Shown: one piece after another, positions 32,718 through 41,166 of the stretch
How positions within the stretch are numbered: the first letter of the stretch is position 1
Layout of the letters: the number at the start of each line of letters is the position of its first letter
Origin: Palsa-1447 sp964509885
Lineage (GTDB): Bacteria; Verrucomicrobiota; Verrucomicrobiia; Opitutales; Opitutaceae
Direction: 5' to 3'
Length of the DNA stretch: 64,000 bases
Assembly (NCBI GenBank): GCA_964509885.1
Contig: CAZDZL010000004.1
Coordinates: forward strand, 1-64,000
Translations under genes and position numbers: made by a program
The notes under the pieces: model-generated
What the model was told of the DNA's origin: nothing
The model's database searches: none
The model's input: only the letters and a program-made list of their open reading frames with translations

Positions 32718-32875
32718 GCGCCCACCCTACCAGAAACGTGATGGCGCGAGAATTGGTGCGGCCGCTGAATCTCAATAGGTAAAATCCCTAGCCGAAGGAA
32801 GCCCTCCGCCTATCGAGGGGCTGCGGCCGGTGCGCCTCCCCGATCCCTCGCGCGGTCCCCGGTCGCCGGATGCGC

Positions 32876-33439
32876 TCAGGTCCAGCTTGAGATGTCCGGC
32901 TCCTTCCGGGACACCTCGTGGGTGATTCCCGCCGGATAGCCGACGATGATCGGGAGCACGGCCGTATAGTCGACCGGAACGCGAAGTTCCGCCTTCACCT
33001 CGGCAGTTTCAAACCAGCCCTGCGCGAACCCGATGGGGCAGGTGGCAAGACCCTTGTCGACAGCCGCGAGCATAAGGTTCTCCGCCGCCAGGCAGCAGTC
33101 CACCGATGCGAACTGGCCCTTCGGCATGGCGTAGACCACCACGAGCGTGGAGGCGTTGTAGAACAGGTTGTACTTTGGGTCGGCAAGGGGCTCGCGGTGC
33201 ATCGCGTGGGGATCCCGACCAGGGTCGAAGACGCGCAGGAAGTGCATCTTGGCCCTGTCGGAATAGTCCTTCAGGCGGCTCGGCCCCTCGATCACGGCGA
33301 AGGACCAGGGCTGCGCATCCATGCCCGAGGGCGCCTGGACGGCCGCCCGAAGCAGATCCATGAGGAGCGGGTGCGGAACAGGGGCTGGCGTGAAGTCGCG
33401 GCAGGAGCGCCGCTGGTAAATGGCCTTGATCAGCTCCAT
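32876..33439 (-). CDS. Nitroreductase-family FMN protein, second copy
   Basis: A 187-residue nitroreductase family protein, paralogous to the one at 22237-22833. MELIKAIYQRRSCRDFTPAP has the FMN-binding RRS motif; AAVQAPSGMDAQPWSFAVIE and LATCPIGFAQGWFETAEVKA complete the fold. Here DYSDRAKMHFLRVF and VDCCLAAENLMLAAV match the paralogue segment by segment. It is 18 bases downstream of the alcohol dehydrogenase gene, so the two form a unit. The ATG is preceded by CCCCC with no Shine-Dalgarno sequence. Confidence 0.88.
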   Translation of the reverse strand: MELIKAIYQRRSCRDFTPAPVPHPLLMDLLRAAVQAPSGMDAQPWSFAVIEGPSRLKDYSDRAKMHFLRVFDPGRDPHAMHREPLADPKYNLFYNASTLVVVYAMPKGQFASVDCCLAAENLMLAAVDKGLATCPIGFAQGWFETAEVKAELRVPVDYTAVLPIIVGYPAGITHEVSRKEPDISSWT

Positions 33440-33457
33440 GGGGGTCGCACACCGCCG

Positions 33458-34549
33458 CTACCCGCTCGTGAGGATCACCTTCAGGGCCTTCTGCGTGGCT
33501 GCATCGCCGAACGTGTCGTAGGCCCTCATGATATCGCTCAGGGCAAAGTGGTGGGTGATGAGGCACTGGGGCTCCAGCTTCCCTGCGAGGACGGTCTTGA
33601 GCAGGAGCGGCGTCGTGACCGTGTCGACAAGTCGGGTCGTGATCGTGATGTTGCTCGCCCAAAGCTTGTCCAGGCGGAGCTCGACGCTCTTGCCGTGGAC
33701 GCCGACGTTCGCGATGCGGCCGCCCGCGGCAACGATGGACTGGCAGATGGAGAAGGTCTCCGGCACACCGACGGCCTCGATCGCGACGTCGACACCCTTT
33801 CCGCCCGTGAGCCTCATGATCTCCCCGACCGCGCCGCTGCTGAAGGTCCTTGTGGCCCCGAAGGTCCTCGCGACCTCAAGCCGGTTCTCGTCGGGGTCGA
33901 CCATGATGATCTCCGCGGGCGAGTAGAAGTTGGCCGTGAGAAGCGCCGACAGCCCCACGGGCCCCGCCCCGATGATGGCAACCGTGTCGCCCGGCTTGAC
34001 CTGCCCGTTGATCACGCCGCATTCGTATCCCGTGGGAAGGATGTCGCTCAGCATCACGAGCGGCTCCTCGTCGCGGACGCTGTCAGGGATGTGGTAGAGG
34101 CTCGAGTCCGCGTGGGGTATTCGGACAAACTCAGCCTGGGTCCCGTCGATCAGGTGGCCCAGGATCCAGCCGCCGTCGCCGCAGTGGGAGTACATCCCCC
34201 GCCGGCAGGCGTCGCACCTGCCGCAGGAGGTGATGCATGAGATGAGGACCCTGTCGCCCGGCTTGAACGAGGACACGGCGGCGCCGGTCTCGCTCACGAT
34301 CCCCACCCCCTCGTGGCCGAGGATGCGGCCGTCGGTCACCTCGGGGACGTCGCCCTTCATGATGTGCAGGTCGGTCCCGCATATCGTCGTCTTCGTGATC
34401 CTTACCACGGCGTCCGTGGGCCTCTGGATCGAAGGCATCGGCCTGTCCTCCCAGGCCCGGGCATTCGGGCCGTGGTAGACGAGCGCCTTCATCCTGGTTT
34501 GCTGCTTTCCGGCGGAGCGGACGGGGGCGGGCATCTCTTGTGTGGTCAT
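33458..34549 (-). CDS. Zinc-dependent alcohol dehydrogenase
   Basis: A 363-residue medium-chain dehydrogenase. The catalytic zinc ligands lie in ICGTDLHIMKG and GHEGVGIV, the structural zinc in SCGRCDACRRGMYSHC, and the NAD(P) fold in AIIGAGPVGLSALLTANFY with DPDENRLEVA after it. It resembles the threonine/alcohol dehydrogenase branch that takes short alcohols and often accompanies low-oxygen genes. ATG 34549 gives MTTQEMPAPVRSAG before the conserved MKALVYHGP; the ATG of that segment (34492) is also possible. It heads a unit with the nitroreductase. Confidence 0.88.
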   Translation of the reverse strand: MTTQEMPAPVRSAGKQQTRMKALVYHGPNARAWEDRPMPSIQRPTDAVVRITKTTICGTDLHIMKGDVPEVTDGRILGHEGVGIVSETGAAVSSFKPGDRVLISCITSCGRCDACRRGMYSHCGDGGWILGHLIDGTQAEFVRIPHADSSLYHIPDSVRDEEPLVMLSDILPTGYECGVINGQVKPGDTVAIIGAGPVGLSALLTANFYSPAEIIMVDPDENRLEVARTFGATRTFSSGAVGEIMRLTGGKGVDVAIEAVGVPETFSICQSIVAAGGRIANVGVHGKSVELRLDKLWASNITITTRLVDTVTTPLLLKTVLAGKLEPQCLITHHFALSDIMRAYDTFGDAATQKALKVILTSG

Positions 34550-34761
34550 GGTGGCTTGGGATCCTTTAGGTCCCACTCTATCCCAATGGGCCGCGCCGCG
34601 CTGCGCAGTTCTTGGCTTCCATGGCGCGGCCCTTGGCTGGCCGGTTGAGCCTTATAGCCCGGGAATGTTCGCCATGCGCAAGAGATGCCCATTCATTCGC
34701 AAGGGCTGCGCAGCCCGAAGGGGATTTCCGCGGTATCCTTGGCGTTCAAGAGTCAAAAACC

Positions 34762-35028
34762 ATGAAAACAGAAACCATCCCCTTGTCGGCCCCGGCGCAT
34801 CCCAGCGACGAGCAGATACGCGACTTCGCCTACCACCTTTACCTTCAGAGTGGCGGGATCCAGGGCCGCGACCTCGAAAACTGGCTGGAGGCCAAGGCGT
34901 GCCTCCTCGCCAACATTCCCATCTACAGGGCCCATGTGCGCCTGCACAGCCACGCCGCGAGGCGCGGTGCGGGGAGGCGCTCAGCCGCCCGGATCCCCTT
35001 GGTCGGTCCTATGGGCGCCGCAGCCTGA
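34762..35028 (+). CDS. DUF2934-domain protein
   Basis: An 88-residue protein with the DUF2934 pattern: DEQIRDFAYHLYLQSGGIQG followed by RDLENWLEAKACLL (about residues 16-49). DUF2934 is a short helical domain of unknown function common in soil bacteria, often beside stress genes. The C-terminal 30 residues are Arg/Ala-rich and low in complexity. The ATG follows AAAACC without a clear ribosome binding site. It is 34 bases upstream of the acyl-CoA synthetase/GNAT gene on the same strand, so co-expression is likely. Confidence 0.7.
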   Translation: MKTETIPLSAPAHPSDEQIRDFAYHLYLQSGGIQGRDLENWLEAKACLLANIPIYRAHVRLHSHAARRGAGRRSAARIPLVGPMGAAA

Positions 35029-35062
35029 CCGCGCCGGGTCCCAAGGCTTTCCGCGCCGCCGA

Positions 35063-37738
35063 ATGCTCGATTTCCTTTTCAATCCGAGTGCCGTTGCCGT
35101 CATAGGGGCGACGGAGAGGAAGGGTAGCGTCGGGCGGGCTGTGATGGAGAACCTGCGGGCCTTTGGCGGCAAGGTCCACCCGGTCAACCCGAAACACACG
35201 ACAGTGCTCGGGCTGCCCTCTTATCCGGCGATTTCCTCGGTCCCGGGAAAGGTTGACCTCGCCGTCATAGTGACGCCGGCGGCCTCTGTCCAAGGCATCA
35301 TCCGCGAATGCGCGGCCGCTGGAGTGCGGGGAGCCGTCATCCTTTCCGCGGGCTTCAGCGAAACGGGCCCGCTGGGCGCCAAACTGGAGGCGGATGTCCG
35401 TCGCGAGGCCTCCAAGACTGGAATGCGGATCGTCGGACCCAACTGCCTCGGCCTGATGGTGCCCGGCCGCGCCCTGAACGCGACGTTCGCCGGCGCCATG
35501 GCGCGCAAGGGCAACATCGCCTTCATCAGCCAGAGCGGGGCGCTCTGCACCGCGATCCTGGGCTGGAGCCTCCAGAGGAACCTCGGCTTCAGCGCCTTCG
35601 TCTCGGTCGGGTCCATGCTGGATGTCGGCTGGGGCGACCTGATCGACCACCTGGGGGACGATCCCGCGACGCAGAGCATCGTGATCTACATGGAGTCGAT
35701 CGGCGACGCGCGCTCCTTCCTGTCGGCGGCCCGCCAGGTCGCCCTCAAGAAGCCGATCATCGTCATCAAGGTCGGCCGCACCGAGGGCGCCTCGCATGCG
35801 GTGGCCTCCCACACAGGGGCGCTGACGGGTAGCGACGACGTCCTCGATGCCGCGTTCCGGCGGGTGGGCGTGCTTCGCGTCGACACGATCGAGGAGCTCT
35901 TCGCGCTGGCAGACATTCTTTCGAAGCAGCCGACACCCCGGGGGCCGCGCCTGAGCATCGTGACCAACGCAGGGGGGCCCGGGGCGCTGGCGGCCGACGC
36001 GCTCCTCGGCTCGGGCGGGGAGCTCGCCCAGCCTTCGCCCTCGACCATCGCGGGATTGAACAGGCTCCTGCCGGCGACCTGGAGCCGGGGGAACCCCATC
36101 GACATCCTGGGCGACGCCGACCCCTTGCGCTACCTCGCAGCCGTCGAGGCGGCCGCCTCCGATCCCGAGAGCGACGGCGTCCTCGTCGTCCTCACGCCGC
36201 AGGCGATGACGGACCCGCTGGCGACCGCCGAGGTCGTCCGGCTGTACGCCAAGGTTCCCGGCAAGACCATGCTCGCCAGCTGGATGGGCGGGGCCGAGGT
36301 GGACGGCGGTCGCGACATCCTCACCCAGTGTGGCCTGCCGGTCTTCGACTATCCCGATATCGCGGCAAGGGCCTTCAGCTCGATGTGGCTGCGCAGCTCG
36401 AACCTGCGCGCCCTCTATGAGCTACCCTCGATGTCCTCGGCTTCGGATGAGGGGCCGGGGGCGCGCGAACGGGCCGCCGAGATCATAGGCCTCGCCCAAA
36501 AGGACGGCCGGACGCTCCTGAGCGAGTTCGAGGCCAAGCAGGTGATCTCCGCATACGGCATCCCGACCGTGGAGACCCGTGTCGCCCTCAGCGAGGACGA
36601 CGCGGTGTCGGCGGCGTCACGCCTCGGCTTTCCCGTCGCGGTCAAGCTGCACTCGGAGAGCATCACCCACAAGACGGACGTCGGGGGCGTGCGCCTGGGC
36701 GTCGGCGATTCGGACGCCGTGCGCGAGGCATGGCGCTCCATAGAATCCTCCGTCGAGGCCAAGGTCGGACGGCGGCACTTCCTCGGCGTCACCGTTCAGA
36801 GGATGGTTCCACGCGAAGGATATGAGCTCATCCTTGGGAGCAGCGTCGACGCCCAGTTTGGGCCCATCCTGCTTTTCGGAGCCGGCGGCGAACTCGTCGA
36901 GGTCCTGATGGACCGCGCCGTAGCCCTGCCGCCCCTCACGGCAAACCTCGCTCGCCTTCTCATCGAGCGGACGAAGATCCACGCGGCGCTGAGGGGTGTC
37001 CGCGGACGGAAACCCGTGAACCTCCCCGCCCTCGAGCGGCTGCTCGTGCGCTTCAGCCACCTCGTTGCCGAGCAGCCAAGGATCAAGGAGATAGAGATCA
37101 ACCCCCTCCTTGTCTCGGACAGCCAGATGACGGCGCTGGACGCCCGGATCATCCTGCACGGGTGGGACGTCCCGGATGCGATGCTCCCCAAGCCCTGCAT
37201 ACGCCCTTACCCCCAGGCGTATGTCAACGCGCAGACGCTGGCCGATGGCACGCATTTCACGCTTCGGCCCATTCGGGCGGAGGATGAGACCCTTCTCGCC
37301 CAGTTCCACTGCTCCCTGTCCAGCGAAAGCGTCTACAACCGGTACTTCCAATACCTGAATCTCGAGCAGCGAATAGACCATGAACGGCTGTCCCGCCTCT
37401 GCTTCATCGACTATGACAGGGAAATGGCGCTCGTCGCGGAGCACTGCGACCTTGTCTCGGGCGAACGGACCCTCATCGGCGTCGGCCGTCTCATAAAGGT
37501 GCCGGGAACACGCGACGCGGAGTTTGCCCTGATAGTCGGCGACAAATGGCAGCGCCGTGGGCTGGGAAGCCGGCTTCTCAGTTCGCTTGTACAGTTCGGC
37601 CGCGATGAGCACCTCGACACCATCTTTGCGGAGATCCTTCCCGACAACCTGGCGATGAGGAACGTCTCCCAGCTGAGCGGCTTCCAGCTGGTTCACCGAG
37701 CCGGCCAGGACACCGTCAGGGCGACACTCGAGCTCTGA
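35063..37738 (+). CDS. ADP-forming acyl-CoA synthetase fused to GNAT acetyltransferase
   Basis: An 891-residue protein with the PatZ/Pat architecture. Residues 1-130 are a CoA-binding Rossmann domain (FNPSAVAVIGATERKGSVG); about 140-460 the two ligase domains, with NCLGLMVPGRALNATFAG, FISQSGALCTAILGWS and SHTGALTGSDDVLDAAFRRV; about 490-710 an ATP-grasp domain (VAVKLHSESITHKTDVGGVR); and about 735-891 a GNAT domain (FTLRPIRAEDETLLAQFHCS ... IVGDKWQRRGLGSRLLSSLV). In E. coli PatZ (similar size) the synthetase part is inactive and the protein acetylates lysines. The ligase-domain SHTGALTG histidine region is kept, so acetyl-CoA synthetase activity is possible. Confidence 0.88.
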   Translation: MLDFLFNPSAVAVIGATERKGSVGRAVMENLRAFGGKVHPVNPKHTTVLGLPSYPAISSVPGKVDLAVIVTPAASVQGIIRECAAAGVRGAVILSAGFSETGPLGAKLEADVRREASKTGMRIVGPNCLGLMVPGRALNATFAGAMARKGNIAFISQSGALCTAILGWSLQRNLGFSAFVSVGSMLDVGWGDLIDHLGDDPATQSIVIYMESIGDARSFLSAARQVALKKPIIVIKVGRTEGASHAVASHTGALTGSDDVLDAAFRRVGVLRVDTIEELFALADILSKQPTPRGPRLSIVTNAGGPGALAADALLGSGGELAQPSPSTIAGLNRLLPATWSRGNPIDILGDADPLRYLAAVEAAASDPESDGVLVVLTPQAMTDPLATAEVVRLYAKVPGKTMLASWMGGAEVDGGRDILTQCGLPVFDYPDIAARAFSSMWLRSSNLRALYELPSMSSASDEGPGARERAAEIIGLAQKDGRTLLSEFEAKQVISAYGIPTVETRVALSEDDAVSAASRLGFPVAVKLHSESITHKTDVGGVRLGVGDSDAVREAWRSIESSVEAKVGRRHFLGVTVQRMVPREGYELILGSSVDAQFGPILLFGAGGELVEVLMDRAVALPPLTANLARLLIERTKIHAALRGVRGRKPVNLPALERLLVRFSHLVAEQPRIKEIEINPLLVSDSQMTALDARIILHGWDVPDAMLPKPCIRPYPQAYVNAQTLADGTHFTLRPIRAEDETLLAQFHCSLSSESVYNRYFQYLNLEQRIDHERLSRLCFIDYDREMALVAEHCDLVSGERTLIGVGRLIKVPGTRDAEFALIVGDKWQRRGLGSRLLSSLVQFGRDEHLDTIFAEILPDNLAMRNVSQLSGFQLVHRAGQDTVRATLEL

Positions 37739-37779
37739 AACCCAGGGTCCGCCGGGAGGTTGGGCGCTCGCCGGCTTGC

Positions 37780-38349
37780 TCAGGCAGGGGGCGCCTTCGG
37801 CAGCCTAAGGTCTATCCTCATCTCGCCCAGGCGACGCAGCAGGGCGGCGCGGCGCCACAGTGGCCACCAGTCGTAGAGGTAGATCTCCATGGGCCTCCAC
37901 ATCGCGACCCATCCCCCAATCGTGAGGCCCTCGCGGGTGATCGTGCTGGCGGCACCCATGTCGCTCGGCGCGATCATCCGACTCAGCAGCAGGCAGCCCG
38001 CGAGAAAGACCGTGCCTATGAGAAGGCTCACGCGCCCCTGCTTGAAGAGCTGCCGAAGCTCGAGCCCGGTGATGCCGGCTCGGTACTTGAAGTAGTGGTG
38101 GACCGCCTCGATGACGCTGGCACTGTCTCGGCCGTCGGGAAGGGGCTGCTCAAGGTGCAGCACGAGGCGAAGGGGCCTGCGCCGGGGGAGCTCCCGCGCC
38201 CACCCCACGATGAACTCCTCCGCATCCCTGTCGAGGTCCTGCTCGTTGAACGGGGAGGGATCCAGGGAATTGAAGAGCTGTGAAATCTCGCGCAGCCGAA
38301 GCTCGATGGCGTGCGCGCCAGTGGCTGACTCTACGATCGGCCTGGACAT
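37780..38349 (-). CDS. Hypothetical membrane protein
   Basis: A 189-residue protein. The N-terminal half is soluble and charged: ELRLREISQLFNSLDPSPFN, EEFIVGWARELPRRRPLRLV and DSASVIEAVHHYFKYRAGIT. Then two hydrophobic stretches follow (VSLLIGTVFLAGCLLLSRMI and ITREGLTIGGWVAMWRPMEI) and a basic tail rich in Arg/Leu with YLYDWWPLWRR. I do not recognise a named family. ATG 38349 is preceded by ACCC; ATG 38367 is the alternative. It is downstream of the STAS-like gene on the same strand with a 113-base gap. Confidence 0.6.
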   Translation of the reverse strand: MSRPIVESATGAHAIELRLREISQLFNSLDPSPFNEQDLDRDAEEFIVGWARELPRRRPLRLVLHLEQPLPDGRDSASVIEAVHHYFKYRAGITGLELRQLFKQGRVSLLIGTVFLAGCLLLSRMIAPSDMGAASTITREGLTIGGWVAMWRPMEIYLYDWWPLWRRAALLRRLGEMRIDLRLPKAPPA

Positions 38350-38462
38350 GGGTTCACCGGCCAGCATGCCGGAGATTGGGACAATGGGAATCCATTTTGG
38401 CCCGCGCTTCCCGGAGCACGGCCAATCCGAAACTGCGGGCCGGGACGGGCCCGCCCGCCGCC

Positions 38463-38909
38463 TCAAAGCACCCTCTCGGCCTCGGCCTGGTTCTGACAGG
38501 TGAGCACGCGAACGCCGCGACTGTAGTGAATGATGGAGAGGATGTTCAACCCAATGTCCTTCCGTGGATCGGGGACGATCCGCACCACCGTTCCGATCCC
38601 CGCCGCATTGCACGCGTCCATGATCTTCGTTATGCTGGTCATGCAATCCAGCTCCATCGATTCCAGGCTGCTAAGGTCGGCCAAGAACGTGAAGCCCTTG
38701 CGCATCTTTGGAAGCAGATCCAGGACTTTCCCGTGTACCTCCCCCACCTCCTCGGCGGTGACGCGTCCCCGGTACCGCACCTCGATGATGTTGCGGGAAT
38801 CGTGTCCCAGAATCACGTAGCTGAATTTCTCGTCCATCGCGGCGCGGTCGAATTTGGAAACGTCGGGTATCGCCTTTGGAGGCAAATTTTTTGGGGAGGG
38901 CATGGACAC
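38463..38909 (-). CDS. STAS-like protein
   Basis: A protein of about 148 residues with an alpha/beta pattern like STAS domains: strands FSYVILGHDSRNIIEVRYRG, helix VTAEEVGEVHGKVLDLLPKM, the strand GFTFLADLSSLESMELDCM, helix ITKIMDACNAAGIGTVVRIV and the strand SRGVRVLTCQNQAEAERVL. STAS proteins bind partners in anti-sigma or signalling cascades; the serines in DLSSLES are where anti-anti-sigma factors carry their phosphorylation site. Starts at 38909, 38903 or 38837 are possible. It follows the third azurin gene on the same strand (29-base gap). Confidence 0.6.
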   Translation of the reverse strand: MSMPSPKNLPPKAIPDVSKFDRAAMDEKFSYVILGHDSRNIIEVRYRGRVTAEEVGEVHGKVLDLLPKMRKGFTFLADLSSLESMELDCMTSITKIMDACNAAGIGTVVRIVPDPRKDIGLNILSIIHYSRGVRVLTCQNQAEAERVL

Positions 38910-38938
38910 CGTGCCGACGGCAGCCTTGTATCAATTCC

Positions 38939-39394
38939 TCATTTTACCGTCATGATGCCGTGCATTCCCATCTGAAAATGGGCCGGAAATGAGCAGATGT
39001 AGACGTAGTTTCCCGGAACGATGGGTGCCGTGAACGTCACATCTCCGTTCTGCCGCGCACCGAGCAAGCCGATCCTCGCCATCACGTCGCCCGCAAGGGC
39101 TTTCGGCTCATACTCCTCTTCCTTGGCATTTGCGGCGGCCGACGAGTAGGCCGAGCCGTCCTTTCCCGCCTTCAGCAGAATCCAGTTGTGCCCCATGACC
39201 GTCTTCGGAAGCGTGCCGACATTGCTCAGCGAGACGTGAACCACCTCGCCGGGCTTCACGGTGAAATTCGTGACGTCGAACTTCATGGCGTCGTTCCCCG
39301 AGATTTCAATCGAGGTCGTGGCCGTTTGGGCGCTCAGGGAGGCTGCGCCTACAATCGAGAACGCGATGCCGACATAGAGTGCCTTGATTCTCAT
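38939..39394 (-). CDS. Azurin-type blue copper protein, third copy
   Basis: A 151-residue exported cupredoxin with signal peptide MRIKALYVGIAFSIVGAASL (1-20). Copper ligands are H69 (VMGHNW) and C134, H139, M144 in ICSFPAHFQMGMHG. The core DAMKFDVTNFTVKPGEVVHV and EEEYEPKALAGDVMARIGLL align with the azurins at 12086-13061, so the window holds three paralogues. Role: soluble periplasmic electron carrier, perhaps to the cbb3 oxidase 13 kb away. An ATGGGGTG motif lies about 170 bases upstream of its start. Confidence 0.87.
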   Translation of the reverse strand: MRIKALYVGIAFSIVGAASLSAQTATTSIEISGNDAMKFDVTNFTVKPGEVVHVSLSNVGTLPKTVMGHNWILLKAGKDGSAYSSAAANAKEEEYEPKALAGDVMARIGLLGARQNGDVTFTAPIVPGNYVYICSFPAHFQMGMHGIMTVK

Positions 39395-39710
39395 GGTGAT
39401 GCCTTTGGGTCCAACATAGGGATGATAGCGTTTGTCGCGCCCCACCGCTTTGCATATCCTGTAAATTGCTGCGCATTAGTTGCCCGACCTTCGGAGTGAG
39501 CCCTGATCGACCCAGGGAGCGGGAATACGACCTGCGCATGGCAGGCCTGTCATCCGCAACGCTGAATGGGGTGTTCAGTGTAGCCTAACCCCCTGTGCGG
39601 GTTCCAGATGACAATACCTGAGGTCGGGACTCGTCGGCAGGAACAATCCGGGATCGCATCGTGTCGGAATTCCACCGATGCTCTGGCATGTGTTCCCCAG
39701 CTAATCTATC
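39395..39710. other. Intergenic region, divergent promoters
   Basis: These 316 bases lie between the third azurin (minus) and the monooxygenase (plus). No gene is visible. The only structure found is an ATGGGGTG motif inside the hairpin CTGAA-TGGGGTG-TTCAG (39562-39578). Confidence 0.5.
39562..39578 (+). promoter_or_regulatory. ATGGGGTG motif in the loop of a hairpin
   Basis: CTGAA (39562-39566) and TTCAG (39574-39578) pair around TGGGGTG. The motif reads CACCCCATT toward the azurin gene and ATGGGGTG toward the monooxygenase gene. Confidence 0.35.
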
Positions 39711-40844
39711 GTGAGCAAAAGGCTGATCATCGCCGGAGGCGGTATAGGCGGAATGACCGCGGCGCTCGCGCTGCATCGCGCCGGCATAGACGTCACCGTC
39801 TACGAGCAGGCTCCCGCGTTCACCGAGATCGGCGCGGGCATGAGCGTTTGGCCCAATGCGACCCGGATACTGGGGACACTGGGGGTGCTTGAGCCGGTGC
39901 TTGCCGGAGGTGAAACCGTCCGGCAGTTCGACCTGCACCGTCCCAACGGGACGCTGATTTCCTCGATCCCCATGGAGGGGTTTCCGACCCCGGCGCTGTG
40001 CATCCACCGGGCGGACCTGCATCAGGCGGTGCGCGCCCAACTCCCTAGCGAATGCGTGGTATCGGGTCATCGCCTGGCCGGGTTTGTGCAGCATCACGAC
40101 CGCGTCATCGCACGGTTCTCCGGCGGCCTCGAGGCCACAGCCGACGGTCTGGTCGGAGCCGACGGCATCAATTCGGCCGTAAGGGCGCAGATTCACGGAC
40201 CCAGTGAGCCGATTTACCGGGGCTACCGCATCTGGCGGGGCATCGCGCCGGAAACGCCCGGGACCGTGCGCGGCCATATCAGCGAAACCTGGGGGCCCGG
40301 GCGCCGGTTCGGCATTATGCCCATGGGACGGGGCCGCGTCTGCTGGTATGCCACGCGCAACGGCAAGTCCTCCGAGGCCGACGCCCCGCTTGGCCGCAAG
40401 GCCGAGGTGCGGGCCCTGTTCGGGGACTGGCACGCCCCTATCGGGGCGTTGATCGAGTCGACCGACCCGGCCGACATCATCAGGACCGATGCCCAGGACA
40501 GGAAACCGCTGACGAGGTGGGGCGAGGGACTTGTCACGCTTCTTGGCGACGCAGCCCATCCCATCACCCCCAATGTCGGCCAAGGCGCATGCATGGCGAT
40601 CGAGGACGGGGCCTGCCTCGCCAAGTGCCTGATCGGGTCGCCCGACATCGCGGCGGCCTTTCGCTCCTACGAGGCAAAGCGGGGGCCCCGGACAGGGTAC
40701 ATTTCGCGCCAGGCTCGCCGCATTGGCGTCATCGGACAGTGGGAGCATCCCTGGGTCGTGAGGTGGCGGGACTTTGTCACGCGGCTCGTCCTTTCGCGGA
40801 ACCTGGAGATGCGGCTCAATGCAATCTATGCCTACGAGGTCTAG
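39711..40844 (+). CDS. FAD-dependent aromatic monooxygenase
   Basis: A 377-residue class A flavoprotein monooxygenase. The start SKRLIIAGGGIGGMTAALAL (residues 2-21) has the GxGxxG dinucleotide motif; the DG motif is GLVGADGINSAVR and the second FAD motif GLVTLLGDAAHPITPNVGQG. The family hydroxylates aromatic or heterocyclic compounds; FAD-dependent urate hydroxylase (HpxO) and salicylate hydroxylase are near relatives by pattern, and the substrate is open. It begins with GTG at 39711, since the FAD motif follows at once. It stands alone with no pathway neighbours. Confidence 0.88.
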   Translation: MSKRLIIAGGGIGGMTAALALHRAGIDVTVYEQAPAFTEIGAGMSVWPNATRILGTLGVLEPVLAGGETVRQFDLHRPNGTLISSIPMEGFPTPALCIHRADLHQAVRAQLPSECVVSGHRLAGFVQHHDRVIARFSGGLEATADGLVGADGINSAVRAQIHGPSEPIYRGYRIWRGIAPETPGTVRGHISETWGPGRRFGIMPMGRGRVCWYATRNGKSSEADAPLGRKAEVRALFGDWHAPIGALIESTDPADIIRTDAQDRKPLTRWGEGLVTLLGDAAHPITPNVGQGACMAIEDGACLAKCLIGSPDIAAAFRSYEAKRGPRTGYISRQARRIGVIGQWEHPWVVRWRDFVTRLVLSRNLEMRLNAIYAYEV

Positions 40845-41166
40845 CCAGACCCCGCCTGCACGCCCTCGGCACTTGTTCACAGTGGACATGTTCTCGCGGG
40901 CCGGCGGCCCAGTGAACGCTTTGTGGGACGGGCCGCGTTTCGGATAGGACTGATCCGGCGGTAACGGTCCGCTATTCCTTCCATCCGCGTTGGTTGGCCA
41001 CGTCAATTCCATGGGGTGCGGAGTTGTGCACAGTGGGTGCATGCAACCAAATTGGAGCGTCGCGGGCCGTCGAGGGCGAATCTGCTATATTTGTTACATG
41101 TTAACCCTAAACATATTGGACCGATGGGATGCCCCGTGGCACAGCGCGTGCGATTGGAGGCGGCGC
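40845..41166. other. Intergenic region upstream of the propeller-repeat gene
   Basis: No gene visible in 322 bases. It contains GGGCC-GGC-GGCCC (about 40898-40910), which could end the monooxygenase transcript but lacks a T tract, one ATGGGGTG motif (41011-41018), and ATGTT-N7-AACAT (41098-41114) about 55 bases before the next start, a possible operator. Confidence 0.4.
41011..41018 (+). promoter_or_regulatory. ATGGGGTG motif upstream of the propeller-repeat gene
   Basis: Copy of the recurring motif, flanked by CC on the left and CGGAG on the right, 148 bases before the ATG at 41167. Here it reads ATGGGGTG in the gene direction. Confidence 0.3.
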
